Shown here: positions 49,174 through 62,547 of the stretch, piece by piece
Position numbering within the stretch: the stretch's first letter is position 1
Layout: each line of letters starts with the position of its first letter
DNA from: Musa acuminata AAA Group
Taxonomy: Eukaryota > Streptophyta > Magnoliopsida > Zingiberales > Musaceae
DNA length: 64,000 bases
NCBI RefSeq assembly: GCF_036884655.1
Contig: NC_088354.1
Coordinates: 12,090,001-12,154,000, forward strand
Reading direction: 5' to 3'
Translations under genes and position numbers: made by a program
Notes under the pieces: generated by a model
Told to the model about the DNA's origin: nothing
Databases searched by the model: none
What the model saw: only the letters and a program-made list of their open reading frames with translations

Positions 49174-49879
49174 TCAGCAATGAGCATTGCTTATATAACA
49201 CCTCTTATTTGCCAAAAAGGGTTATTGTGTGCCTTTTTCCAGTCATGTAAGAAGCATTTGGTCAAGGTCACAGCTCAAGAATCAGAATATCTCCAAAACA
49301 AAGCTAATAAATAGAATGTTCTTTGATTATTACAATAGAAATCTCATCACCAATACCAATATACAAACACTCTTTGGTATCATTCTCGAGTAGAGAGACC
49401 AATTGAATCCTTGTAAACCTGAAAAAAAAAGTCACAAAACAATAAAATTATTATTCATTCAAATAAGAGATATTATTATTAAACTATGCATTCACTTTAT
49501 TAAAAATGCAATTATTAATTTAACAATATTTGAGAGTTACTAAATCATAACAAAAAATATTCATAAATTTATATAAGTATATATATTATCTTAAATTTAT
49601 TCTTTTCTAAATTGTAGGATCTTACAATTCGATCCTACGATCCAAGTTTGTTGACCCCTTTTACAATCCTATGTAGGAAAGTTTGACAACCTTGCTTCTC
49701 ATGAATCTAGCATATGAATCCATGATGTTAGCTGTGACAACTCTGATGTGCTTTTTTATATTTATATATTTTTGGCTGGCTGAAAATTTTAAATGCTCTA
49801 TTTTGCATTCAATGCTAACTTTTTCTATTTGGATTCTCTGCTTTGTTTATATCTAATACGATATTGTACTACAGCCTGA

Positions 49880-52800
49880 ATGCCTGATATGGATCTGGAG
49901 ACTGAGAATCGGCTTGCTGCTTTACTGATGGAAGAGGCCAGGAGATTGCGCTTGGAAGCTGAAAAAGAAGGCGTTCATGTTTATCTCCACCAGCCTAATG
50001 TTAGAGGTCGACCAAATTCACGATTTTTGACAGCTACTGTTCTTGGAGTGCAGCAAGGTTTGTTGCATAGCTTCTTTCTATTTGGATTTTCATTTTCAAT
50101 ATTGGGTGACCACATTTGATGTATGGCTTCGGTTTATTGCAAAACTTGTCCAAGTTAAACATAATAAGTATTAACTGAATCGATTCTTTATAATAATCTT
50201 ATCTTTGGGGAAGGAAAGAGTTGTCATATTCATGGCTGCCTTTTCATGGCCCAAGGCTAGTAAATTTTATTAAAAATGAACAGACTCTTGTTAAGTGTAT
50301 AAAACCATTGATCACAGTATTTTAAAGAAAAGGAAAAATAGAATTAGTGAAGGATCTGGAAATTTTCAAAATACAAGTTTTAATTGGAATAATTTACATC
50401 AATTAAAACATTCAAATCTTCTTTTGCTTGAGCTAATTGAATATTTAATTACTTGATAAATTATATTAGCTGTCAAAGTCTACATTAAAGTAGCTTATTA
50501 GATGGATAGGCTCTATATCTTTCAAACACAAAGAGACATGTTCCTTTGATATAATGGATCATCTCCTGGTGCATTTTACTTGGCTTATTAAACTGAAAGA
50601 TATTTGGAATTTGACTGATTACCCAGATTGTGACTCTTGAATCAGCCTATCACTACTGTAGTTTTGTAGTAGTTATCTCAGAACAAATCTATCAAACATT
50701 AAGAACTTATACTTCATCTCGAACTCCACCCTCTTCCTTGAGAAGAATAAAAAAGGATTGGATTCTATATAATATTTCAAATGACAGGTTGGTTGATAAA
50801 TAGAAAACCAAGTTTAGCAACATGTAGAATACATTTATTAATAGTTCTTGATTCCATGCTGTTTTTGTTAAATAGAGAATACATGTTGGTTGTTTTTATT
50901 ACGTCTTTTGATGTTGTTTTGTTTTTGATGTTCTTATTCTTAATGATGGAAGTTTCAGAAAATAATTTTAGGCAATTAATCTTGCAATTTGCATAGGCAT
51001 GTATCTTTCATGAGGCACAAATTGGCTGCTAGTGTGTATTGTATGTGTATTTGTATTCATGTGGGCAAGCCTTGTTGTCACTTCAAGGTTGATTCTTTAC
51101 GACTTCTGAAACCAAGGTTCGACCATGAAAATAGTCTTTTTGTTTGCAAGAGTAAGGCGGCGTACATTGACCCTCAGACCTTTCTAATGTGAGCCTCGTG
51201 CATTGTGATATTCTTTTATACATGAAAGTTCATGTATGTGCTAGCATGTGGGTGTATGGATATGCATGCATGGTTGTTGCGTTTGCCAGTGATTAAAATA
51301 GGCGCTCGGGTGCTCACTTAGTCGCTCGAGCGAGGCGAGACGACGCCCGAGCGTCTCGTGGGTGGACCAGGCAGCGCGCTTCAATGAGGCGCCGCCTGGG
51401 CACTCGCTTGAACCCAAGCGTCGGGTGCCTCGAGCGAGTGCTCGGTTCAAATAAAGCAATCGAACCAGACTTTTTAGTCTGGTCTATTCAACAGTAGTTA
51501 GTTGGTTCAATTGAACCAAATAACCAGTATTTTACTTGCAAAAGCCACCCTTGCACACCCATGCAACCCCAAGTCGACCCTAGCATACTTCTGCCTCTAC
51601 CGTCGATGCTTTCTACCACTGCTTCCATCGCAAACGTAGCAGATTGAGCCCTCTTTCACCGAGGGACGGGTCCGACGGCCTAGCAAGAGCTTGTAGCTTC
51701 CTCCTGTCGTCGTTCCGTGTGCAATTCCTTCCACCGTTGACGGAGAGGATCGTAGGTTCCTCTGGCACCAATAGATGCCCTCTGGAGCTTTCATCGTTGT
51801 CGTTGCTATTGTCGTTTGCAACTTCCTCCATTGTAGCGGCTGTCTTAAACTGAATCCTCCGTTGCTACTATTGTCATCCGAAGCTTCCTTTGTCACCCCT
51901 GCCTTCTCCTTCCCCGCTTTCCATTATCGGTGACACTTTTATCCTCCTCTGCTACTGTTAATAGTTCTTTTCTCCCCCTCTAATTATTGTTAGCAGTAAA
52001 TAATATACTATTAACAAATGATTGTTAACTATTATACAAAGTAATCTCTATTTACTAGATTGATAATATACTATTTAAATTTTAACACTCCTAATCTTTG
52101 TTTATTTAAAATTATTATTGGATATTTTTAATTTAATATCATATTTTTATTTATATAATTATATTTATCAATTATATTATATATATATATTTATATTTTA
52201 ATATTTTATAATGTCTCGTTTTGCTTGAGCAATCACCTAGCACCTCGAGCATTTTGAGACCTTGGCGCCTAACGTTTTTTAAATCATTGGTATCTGCATG
52301 CATTGCATGTATGTGACAATACATATATGCAGCTGACTCGAAGGACAGCATGTCTGTAAAAGGGTTTTAGTGTGTTTGATGTTGGGATCGGAATGCTTTT
52401 TCTGTGATATTAAGCCCACTGGAATTGGGAGACAGTAGATCAGCCAGGTCACCCAAACCACGTAGCCTATTTTACAAATCAGATCACAGCTGTCTCATCT
52501 GCCCTCTTACTTCCCTGGTGTTACTTCCTGTACCAAAGCACAATGATAACAAGCATGGATATTGTAAATTATTGTAAAATTATTGAAACATATATATATA
52601 TATATGTATTCTTCCAGTAGCAAACTGATAAAGTCCATTCAGTTAAATTGTGAATTAGTGTCCAATGTTTCTATTACCCCATTTTATCTTCTTGAACTGC
52701 AGCAGGGTGCAAACTATCCTTTAGTGCTTGAGATATGAGCTTCTAGTGTCTTCTAGGAAAATGATACCAAAAAAGATGTCACTGGTTCTTGTTAGGCCGA

Positions 52801-53826
52801 AAAGTTTCATGGAGAAAAAATCAACTGGTGTCTAATAAAATCATGATTCTGAGAAACCATGACCAACCACTTAGCAAACCATGTAGTGGAACTGCAAGTG
52901 CTATTTTTTATATGCCAATGTACTGCCATTTTATTTTCAAAGAAATACCTGAAGGTTTACTTTGATCTAATATATCTTTGCTTCATTTATCTTCATTAAT
53001 TTTATCGATGCCCTCTGTTCTTCATCAGCAAATCGAACTGTTGAGGTTACTGAAATGTGGCGAGCTCGGGAGAAGGAATTGGAGTTGGAAGCTAAGCTTG
53101 AGGATAGATCAAATAAACACAGACATAAAAGCAGGGGTGAGAAGCATCACACCAATTCACCACATACGGGTTCTAGTTCGAGGAAGAAGAAGAACATGGA
53201 AACCACCATCTCATGCTCGACAAGCAAACAAGATCTAGAAGACTGCTGCTCATATGAAGATGACGGTCTAAGAGACGAAGATGTTGAAGAGTTTCTTCAC
53301 TCGAGGTTATAAATGTTTTTACCGTGGGCCTCGTAGTTGTTAACCTCAATATGGTTAAGAGCATTCTAGATATTTATGGTAGTACCTAGGTGCATAGGTA
53401 CCTGAAGCATTTGCCTTCGCACGTACATAATCAGCGTTTCTGCTCTTTCTGGCACATTTTGACCAATTTCTCATGACTGTATGCAGGGCGAAGCGGGGCA
53501 GAGGTGCTGTAGGTTCAAGAATGGATGAAGCTGGTCCATTTCTTTCACAGACATGTTCTGATCAAGATGGTCACTCGCCAAGTCATGATGTGCGGGTGAA
53601 GGAAGAATGGGAAAACCGTATTCTTGGCCCTGAGAAACCAAGCTTTCTGAAGCTTGACAGTGCACTTTGTGATGATTCCGATACAGAAACTAGGGTGTGC
53701 CATACAAGTAGCTCAGGGAAATGCCATTCCAAGAAAAGGAGACCAAGGGAAGAGAAACTAGGAAAAAGAAAAGGGGCAGAAAAGAGATCCAAGCATCACA
53801 GCAAAAGCAGAAGAGCAAAGGATTGA
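49880..53826 (+). CDS. Conserved plant protein of unknown function, Lys/Arg-rich
   Basis: Function unknown. Exons 49880-50057, 53029-53305 and 53487-53826 are in phase and give 264 residues. The N-terminal 80 residues (MPDMDLETENRLAALLMEEA, EKEGVHVYLHQP, GRPNSRFLTATVLGVQQANR, TVEVTEMWRAREKEL) look strongly constrained and resemble uncharacterised proteins I recall from other plants. The rest is hydrophilic and low complexity, with an acidic patch (EDDGLRDEDVEEFL). It ends in a dense basic tail (KKRRPREEKLGKRK...SKHHSKSRRAKD) that should act as a nuclear localisation signal. No enzyme motif, membrane segment or signal peptide is visible. Intron 1 is 3 kb and carries a repeat element. A nuclear role is inferred from composition only. 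Confidence 0.85.
51286..52290. mobile_element. Nonautonomous repeat with terminal inverted repeats (about 1 kb)
   Basis: The left end CCAGTGATTAAAATAGGCGC and the right end (minus strand CCAATGATTTAAAAAACGTT then AGGCGCC) are imperfect inverted repeats. GC-rich GAGCGAGGCGAG and CTCGAGCGAG words cluster near the left end, a CT-rich part lies in the middle and an AT-rich part at the right. No transposase frame is present. It sits in the large coding intron of the unknown gene. No clear target duplication was found, so the element class is open. Confidence 0.55.
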
Positions 53827-54600
53827 TGTATAAGGGTGAGATATGACTTGTTCAGATGTTGTCTTTTTATTATCTTTCCTACTTGAACCTGCTTGTAGAA
53901 TTAAAATATGATTTCACGCATTTGATGGATCATCCAAGTTACATCAAACCCATGTAGTGAGTGCATCAATACCTACCTCTGTGGTTCACGAAACCCATGT
54001 GTTACTCTTTGGATGAAGTAAGTACTCTTTGTTTGACCCCTTTAAAAAAAAAAAATCAGAGTAAAAGATGTTTAACCTAGAAAAGATCAGCACAGAATTG
54101 ATTGGAAAACAGCTTATATGGATGAGATAGACGATCGGTTCTACAACCATATCCATAAATCAAATGTCAACCGTAGCTACAAATTAATTTCTGGAATGGT
54201 GTGGTTTCTACTGTGCTCTTTTAAATCGGTCATTGCTATTAAATTTTATTAAATATATAATTATATATATATTTTTTTTAATGATCATAAAAGATCTATA
54301 TAATCGATTTTAAATAATTAAAACTCATGATTTTGTTATTGCTATTGATATCCGTATTGTATGGGACTATAAATGAAGAAGTAGCTGACGAGTCTTTCAC
54401 CACATCTTACTGTATCGCAAGAAGAAGACGGTTGATCATAAGTCGGAGCAATGGACACCATCGGACGAGACACTATGGAGTGAGTGCAAGCCTAAGATGG
54501 CAGATTACAGAAAAGAGGAAGACACCACGTTAGGTCGAGTCACAAGATATGGAAAGATAGCTCTTTCTTTGCAAACAATGGGACAATATCAGTCGGATTT
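53827..54600. other. Spacer with 3' untranslated region of the unknown gene
   Basis: AT-rich noncoding sequence. A short frame at 54.3-54.5 kb shows no family resemblance. The missing C-terminal exons of the neighbouring E2 pseudogene were not found here. Confidence 0.45.
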
Positions 54601-56190
54601 CCAACGGAGTCGTCTTCAGGAATCTTCTTCTTTGTAAGGTTGCTTCATCTCTTTCTCTATCCATTCCTGATGTGTGGAACCACAAGGCCCTGAAAATAAT
54701 TTAAGAATTGATCACCCAACCATATTCCCTTCAATCTTGATGGAACACTCGAGTTCTAGGAATTCAACAAGGCAGAAAACTTCGCACATCAATGCATATA
54801 CAGTCAAAAGTGACAACACCATCGTTTACAAATCTCTCTGATATCAATCAACATACCTTGGTTGTGCCAACAGCTGTACTGATTCGGATGCAGTTTCTAT
54901 ATATAACATCGGATCCCCATTGATGACCGCATTGATGATTGGCTGGTTTTGGAGTCCACAAACAAAGCAGCCTGAGTACACAGAAATCACAAAAATATAA
55001 AGTTGCGAGTCATCGACGAAAATGTATCTTAATATTCAGACTGAGGCTTCATCAGATTTGTCCTACAATATAGAGTTCATGACTTAAAAAGTACTAGAAT
55101 TTGCATATTTACCAGAAAAGTTCAAAAGACTGAAGCTGTATTTTAACAACAATTGAAGAATATATCAAGGTCTTAATTGGACACAATCTGCAGTCACAAC
55201 ATAATTCTGATAGGCAAACCCAAGAGACTTACTCTTTCCCTTTCCTTAAGGGGGTAACTGAGGTTCTGAAGGTGAGGTTTTGGGGGTTGCATCTGAGGTT
55301 ACTTTAGGCTTTTCTTTGGTTGAACCTTCTTCTTTAAGCACTCAGTTTGTCAATCTTCTCTGTTGAAGGAGTTGGTTGGGGAGCACCAGCAGGAGGTGAT
55401 CGTGGTCGAGCATCTTTATCATCTGATGGGACAACATGCGTGCCACTAGGAGAAGACTTGGATACCACAGAAACCTTAGTCCCAGGTGTCACAGTATCAC
55501 CTTCCTTGGCTACAAACTGTCAATGGCGAAAAGCACTGAATTTTGTATCAACTGCAAGAAGGAAGAATCAACTATATAGGAGAAAATTATCGGAAGCCAA
55601 ATTAAGATTACATCTGACCTTTTAAATAATCCCAACTTCAGGACTATTTACATGAATTGTCACCTGAAACAAAGATCCATTATGAAAACAGTTCTAGTAA
55701 CCAGCTACACTATAAAAATCAAACAATAAAACCTTATCAGTCTCAATCTGGGCAACCGGTTCATCAACTTCAACCCCTATCACCAGGCTCTGTGCCAGAT
55801 ATCATGCCCATTAGACAATTAGCACATTTGGAATGTAAAAAGACAAGCACATTACATGCATTTACGAGAACTTGCCCCTAAATGTCTCAGATAGGAACAA
55901 TTAGATATCACAGAACCAAAAAAATATGATTTTTCGACTTTGTTTATCAAACTTAACCAGTTATTTCAGGAAACTTTGAGGTTGACAGCATATGTATATG
56001 CATGACGGGATGCCTGCATAAGCATCAACAACCATGTTTATATGCATGAAGCAAAGAGCGAAGTACATACTTTTCATGAAGGTAGCTAAAGTCCCATCAG
56101 TAATAGATTCACCCATGAAGGGAACAATAGCATCAACCAAGTCCCCTGGAGCTTTTTCTTTTCCTCCAATTCACATACTTTGTTTCCAAA
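54600..56190 (-). pseudogene. Pseudogene of 2-oxoglutarate dehydrogenase E2 (dihydrolipoyl succinyltransferase)
   Basis: The parent gene encodes the mitochondrial E2 subunit that carries lipoate and makes succinyl-CoA. On the minus strand the fragments occur in the right order. They are APGDLVDAIVPFMGESITDG (about 56.1 kb), PGDR then VEVDEPVAQIETDK (about 55.75 kb), VTIHVNSPEVGII (about 55.64 kb), FVAKEGDTVTPGTKVS (about 55.5 kb), PSEPQLPP (about 55.25 kb), TNLMKPQSEY (about 55.04 kb), LQNQPIINAVINGD (about 54.93 kb), and GLVVPHIRNG with IEKEM (about 54.65 kb). Lesions are an extra C in the run at 55774-55777, stops at 55622-55624 and 55029-55031, a frameshift/stop at 55246-55248, further shifts near 54.91 and 54.66 kb, and loss of the catalytic DHR region. 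Separating introns remain, so this arose by DNA duplication, not retrocopying. Confidence 0.9.
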
Positions 56191-57206
56191 CAAGTCACAG
56201 GAGAATGGAGATAGTTTCTAATGCTGCAAAAGCAGGCAAGATAAGCATATGCAAGTGTGTACCATTCTCAGAAGCAAATGACCTACTCCACATTCGATAA
56301 GGAGGCCCTTAGGAGCAGCCTTAAGTTCCCTGCAATTTTCACTTATGCATGATGTTAAAGAACACAAACAAGCAACATTCACAACATAAGCACTTCATCT
56401 ATAACAGAAAAATACAAATTAAGTTGAAGCAAAGAAAACCATGAGGACCACTAATTAAATATGAAGGTAATATCAGAAAACCAAAAAGGCCCCTCTCAAG
56501 AGCTAACCTCGTAGGCTTCGAGTACACCGAGCCACCTGAAAAAAATATATGATGTGAGATTGTCATGACTATTACGATGAAGTGCAATTGTGATATATAG
56601 AAAAATCACCTGGATGCATATGATGGCTCAAGTGCTGGACATGTCTAGCACTACTTGCAATGAGGAGAACCAGCCACGACATACAAACTACAAAATTTAA
56701 GTGCATTCTAATGATGAAATGTAGAAAGGCATACCATGTACAAAAATGACAGAAGAAAATAACTCATGATCAGAACTCAGAAGCTTTATAAGTATAAACA
56801 CATTTGACTCAGGAAAACCCTAAAAGAAATTTAAGCTGCATCATAACACCGAAAAGGGGAACCCGCCCATCTACATTCCACCATCTCTTCCCCAACCATT
56901 GTCCTCACATCAGAGGGTCATCCTTCAAGATCCATATCTTAGAATTTTTTTTCCAAAAAAGAGATGATTCTAATTAAAATCTAGCAAAATGGTAATAAGA
57001 GTTTCCAGCTGCATCAGAGCTGATTAAATTACAAAGATCAAAAGGAAAACCAAATTTCCAAATGCAGGTGGATCGAGAGAGTCTGGTATGATTGGCCATC
57101 CAATTCAAATCGCGATTGGAACCATTATCAACTCAAATTCAGAACTGCCAACAGGGTTCGATCGAAGTAGCTATTGATTGCTGCAAGTGAAATGCCCGTC
57201 CCAAAA
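56191..57206. other. Spacer between the E2 pseudogene and UTP7
   Basis: It may contain unrecognised upstream exons or promoter of the E2 pseudogene. I could not identify a mitochondrial presequence exon. The right side near 57.2 kb is UTP7 3' untranslated region. No other gene was seen. Confidence 0.45.
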
Positions 57207-60200
57207 TCATGACACCTTTTTACGAGAAAACCGCTGCAGTGCTTTCGGCAATTCAGCCTCCGCTATTCGTTGTTTCTTCAAGGGTCTATCATTGTTCATT
57301 TGTTGCTCCAAGAATGGCCTCTTCGCCTTGAAAACCTCTTCTTCCTTCTTTGCTGCCCTCTTACTTGGCTTGTTCCTGCCCTTGGTCTTCTTCTTGAACG
57401 TAATGCTCTTGGCAGCCTCAACCGCAGTCTCCATCTCCTCCTCAGTCTCCTTTTTGGTCGGTCTTTCTTTTCTCCTTGGTGGCCTCACAGTGCCGATCTT
57501 GCTTGGCTCCAACATGATGGTCTCTGGCTGAAGCTTGTCGAGAAGAGCATGAACCTCTTTCTCTCTCCTTTGCTTCGTGGTCTCATACGGGTTTGCAACC
57601 CAAGTATCAAAGTTAGGCTCACCAGATCCTGGAATAAGTATGGAAGAGATGCCCATTGAGTGACCAATACCCAAGACATCTTCATATGGTCGGAAAGAGA
57701 CCTTTCCTATTTGATATCCCTTCACCATAGCATGGCTCATATACTTCTCATATTCCTGATTCCCTGAGTCTCTCCATACTTGAACTCGAGATCCATTTCC
57801 AATGGCAAGTAAGCCCTTCTGGCTGAAGTCCATGGTCTGAGCATGCCCCGAGTATGTATTGACTACACCAAACTTCCTGAGGTCCCACAACTTGATCTTG
57901 CGGTCCATACCAGCTGTGGCCATTAGTTGGCCTCCACTGTGGAAGGCAACTGCAGTGACAGGACCATGATGGCACAGCATAGTGACGAGGGGTTTCACAC
58001 TTGTGGGCTTCCACATGGTGACTTTACCACCTGAGTGGCCCAAACCAATGACAGCATTATAAGGGTTCACCCGCATAACGTCAGTACGGCCAAGACCCGT
58101 CCGGTAATTGGCAACTATCACACCCGTGCTCACATCTTGGTAATGAAGTTGTGCAAACTTGTTTACTGATGCCAGGAGGAAATGCTTGTCCAAAAATTGA
58201 AGCTTTAAAGGTGCACCATGCTCCTAAGATTCAAAACAACAGTTAGTAACTTCCATCGACCAACAAAACAATATACTAAATGAACAGCAGGCATTTTGTG
58301 GTTAATGAGTGAAGTCCTATCATAGTATCAACCGAAAAGATAAGCACTGTATTAAAATATAATAGACAAATTTTCATTTAGAATGTGAAGGCAAGTATCA
58401 CTAAACAGTTGCATTCACGACTAGTGTTGGAAGTTCTACTAAAAATAGCCAAATTATATCTCAGTCATCGTGTCATTCTTTAGCATTATCTAGGTGGACA
58501 AGAGCTGCAAAAGCAATAAAATCTGTTGACTAACATTATGTCATGCTTTAGCATTATCTAGATGAACAAGAGCTGCAGAAGCAATAAAATCTGTTGACTG
58601 AAAGTTACAACCTCAATGCAACTGAAATTACAGAAATTTAAGTTGTAAAAGGTTTACGAGAAAAAAACACAAACTTTGCCCCTCGGAATAGAAGTCAAAA
58701 CAATAATCCATGTTCACAAAGCCTTACCTCTAAACAGTGTATTTCAGTACCATGTCTGTTGTATATATACGGATACCTGCCAAATTTAAGACCAGCATAT
58801 TGATAATTAATATCACTAGTTCAGATGGTAACAGTAACATGAACACAAACACCATAGTAAACACCGAAAGCAAAAGTGCAGATTTCCAAGCCAACAGTTC
58901 TGCATTGACAAATTGACAAGGATGTTTACTTGATATTATCTTACAGTAGCCAGCGAATGCAAAAAAACAGGATGACAAAGCCTTGGGCAGTTATACTTGG
59001 AAGAATCTATATATAAACAAATTTACATGGCTTGTGATGATACCGAGAAAATTATTGTCAATGAAACTTTTGCAACTAGTGTTTGTCCTAAGCATGTGAG
59101 CAAATTGAATCTTAGTAAGATGTGAACATCTTAAACAAATATTTACTTGATTTACACAAACAGGAAAGCAACACAAACTAGTTTGATCCTTTCGTTGCAC
59201 ACTCAAAATATAAATGTATAGACCATGCATCACTCAAGGCACTTAACAACTGCTTAATTATAGTACTGATTTTGAGGTCTGTATATTTTGTGATAATTGT
59301 GTTGAAACTTTAGCAAACACATGCGCAAATGCATGCACACCATGCAAGACATTTAAATGATCAATCATAACTCAATTGTTTTTAATAAGTTCATGATAGA
59401 TCAAAAAAATAATATCTTGATTTACATCACACCAAAATTAATGTATAGATTGGCCAATTTACCTAGGAATTGCAAGTAATTGACCATTTTTACCTCAAGA
59501 TTGAAATTTGCCTTCAATGAGATGCTATGCAGGATCTTCATACTCTCTATAGCTTAAAAATTACTGGCATTTCCCTATATTTGTGCATTCTGTTCACAGA
59601 TTATGCATCTATGCCAATAACAGGTGGAACCTGATCTATCACACGATACATATCAAATAATACACCCTGATTTGAGAAATCTGATGTTCTCAAACTGCAC
59701 CAGTATCTCCATCTAATAATTTATACAGATTAATCAACAATCTAAATCAGGATTTATGCAACCTTGACACTTTTTTTAACAAGTGGAACCTCAATACTGT
59801 TGAAATTCCAAAATTTCTACTATTGGCTATGCATGTGCAACATACATTGCTCGTATCAGATGCAGATATCCTATCCAAGTTTCTAGAGGCAACATATTCA
59901 TGATGCTGACTAAAGAAATTAAGATTTCAGAAAACCATCCATTCAATAGTTGTTTTCTAAATGAATTAAAGATCAATTCCTATTATCCATTTCACCCCCA
60001 TGGTAATAATTCTTGCATGACAGATCTACAATCTAGATTTATCTTTACTCTTAAAATTTAAAAACTTCTGTTGTGAAAATATTGCAACTCAAATATAACA
60101 GTCTAGATTCTCTCATAAATAAAATGGGTTTCAAAGAATTTGTTCACTGTAACTTTCCCTGATATAATAAGCTTGTGGAAGGTTTATCAGAGTGATCAAG

Positions 60201-62547
60201 CTTATTTTGTCACTATCTGGATCTCAGAAAGTAAAAGAATTATTACAAATGAAAAATTAATCATCCAAATGAGGTAAGCAAGTACATTATTCTTAAATTT
60301 GAAACTTCAAGAGAGATTACTTTTTCTGAGCCACTGCAAAAAATTGCTCATTGTGTAAGAAAACAACATCACGAACAGTCTCCCTAACCTGAAAAAGAGA
60401 AAATTTATCAACCTAAGGCTCAGTAGAAATTATATAATAATAATTAAATCACAAATTCAAACTGATGTTCATTATATGTACGCCTAAATGCAGCTTGCCT
60501 GAGTGAAGTAGTGAATTACATTCGACATGTTTAAAGTAAATATCACATATGTATCTCAGACACCTGTTTTTGCTTCCCTCGGGAAACAAGATCATACACA
60601 TTTTTGTGTCCATTTCAAGGTATATTCAAATAATACTTATCAATGGTGATGAAGTGGATAATTCTTTGCTTGAGTATGTTTTTTATGAAGTTAAAGAAGT
60701 ATCACAGAATTATAAGATAACTTCCATTAGTCATTCTTTCTCAGTTTGCAAACCTCACAAGTAGTATTTCCAAAGAAAGAAGATAATATATTCTAATCTT
60801 CCCTATCTCATATTACATACATGAAATCAAACTCCAAACATATTAGATGCATGCATATCAGTTTGGGTTCTTTATCAATGAAAGATTGAGGGCAATCTTG
60901 ACCAAAGACAAACCTGAAACTCTTTGATCAGATCCATAGTCATCATATCCATCATAGCAAGGTGGCCTTTACGTCCTCCCACCAACATATAGCGTCCGCT
61001 TGATGCATATTCGAGGTTATATGGACCTAATTCTGGACATCATCGAGCAAAAGACAACTTGGGCATAAAATATTATCCAACAAAGGCTATTTGAAGAGGC
61101 GAAAGAAAATCAGAATAACAACAGACACGTCATATAACCAATATAATAAAAGGAAAGACAGACGACACCCGAATTAGAGATGTCACAAACAGTTGTGTAA
61201 TCCAAGGGTTGAAAGTATTTCAGTACCAGATTGACTTTTAGTTACAAACAAGAAAAAGCAAATTTTACCAGGTAAAATCATATCGAATGGCTTTCTTGAA
61301 CTTATAACATCCACTTCACGAATTATAGACTCCTGCTTGACCATCCATGTTTTCTCTAAACCCTCAGGTTCCAAATAGCCTTCATCTGTAGGCATTAGCC
61401 ACTGAAAGAAATAGAACACAGAAAATCATTCATGATTCTGTAGCAAAAAGAAATTTATACTAACATCTTCCAGCAGCAAAAGGTAGGAGATAGCAATCTT
61501 GGGAAAAGGAGAAAAAACAAAATGCCAAGTAAAATTTCAAAATTCATGGAATAAACTAGGTCACTACCAAAGCAAATGCACAATAGAAACATGGCATGTT
61601 AGTCAAGCTGCTTATGTGTCAAGTCATGCAACCTAAGTTAATTTAAACTAATCTATAAAAAAACATAGCTCGTTAGCAATCATTAATGCCTCACAATCTG
61701 CTAAATTTCAAAATGATATATGTACTGTAGAGCACCAAGTAGTTCACTAGATGTAGCTACAAAATCATTGGCATTAAGTTGTAATCTAGTGAAAGAAACA
61801 AATATCGCAGTTGAACCTTCTCTGCCTTGGCAGCAGCTTTTGCAGACTGGCTATATAATTTTTCCCTAACAGCAAGCTGGCCCTTCAACTTTTTATCTCG
61901 TAAAGTCTGAGGCATAAAGAAAAAAAAGATGAAAAGTCAATATAGCAAAATCTACATATGAGAAGAAAACAAGCTTCAAATTAAATGATAAGAATAACAT
62001 ACCTCCAAGTTAGCACCATCACCACGTAAATATTTTCTTGTTTTCAAGTTCAACTCATCAGACATATCCTGTAAATTAAGAAAGAATAATAAGTAACTCC
62101 TTGTTTGAAGAACTTATAGCAATGTATATCCGTAAGTTCTACAATCAACAAGCAGCTAACCAAAGATTCATGAATATTCACAAACACTCTCCGCAAAAGA
62201 AAATTTTGCACATTGATTCCAACAAGAAGGCGAGATTTAAAGGTACAACAAAACATGTTAAATGAGAAAAGGACTGGTACCAATGACATCTAAAGAACAT
62301 AATTTGCAGCTATCACAAAAAATCAACCTCAATTTAGACCAAAGATTGAGGACAAATACATAAATAATCATTCTTTTATTATCAGCCGAGGACTTCACTG
62401 GAAATACAGGCCTCCGTTAATCATCAGCCCCACGATTTAGACAGAAACAATCAAACATTAACAACAAAGGCGTTAAGATTCAACTTTTACCTGCTCGGTT
62501 GTAGTAACCAATCGATCCTTATCCATGATTTCTTGATTCGCCGCCAT
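57207..62547 (-). CDS. UTP7: U3 snoRNA-associated protein UTP7 (BING4/WDR46)
   Basis: Nucleolar component of the small-subunit processome, needed for early 18S rRNA maturation. Exons on the minus strand are 62547-62491, 62068-62003, 61906-61817, 61401-61269, 61032-60914, 60388-60321, 58776-58728 and 58223-57207. All are in phase and give 532 residues. The N-terminal charged region (LKTRKYLRGDGANLE, LRDKKLKGQLAVREKLY) precedes WD40 repeats, seen as SSGRYMLVGGRKGHLAMMD, HGPVTAVAFHSGGQLMATAG and MDRKIKLWDLRKF. The BING4 C-terminal domain then follows (FRPYEDVLGIGHSMGISSIL, GEPNFDTWVANPYETTKQRR). A lysine-rich tail (FKKKTKGRNKPSKRAAKK) is typical of nucleolar proteins. Intron 6 is 1.5 kb and holds a two-copy 68-bp tandem repeat. 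A (GA)n/(CT)n run lies upstream in the likely leader. Confidence 0.96.
58471..58599. repeat. Two-copy tandem repeat in UTP7 intron 6
   Basis: A 61-bp unit (TTTAGCATTATCTAG, GAGCTGCAAAAGCAATAAAA, TCTGTTGACT) occurs at 58471-58531 and 58539-58599 with a 68-bp period and only a few differences. It lies wholly inside the intron. Confidence 0.85.

Noticed and set aside
54700..54790. Alternative E2 pseudogene match around TTGAATTCCTAGAACTC
   Set aside because: The better match for the GLVVP exon, with a proper preceding CAG, is at about 54.69 kb, so this weaker resemblance was dropped.
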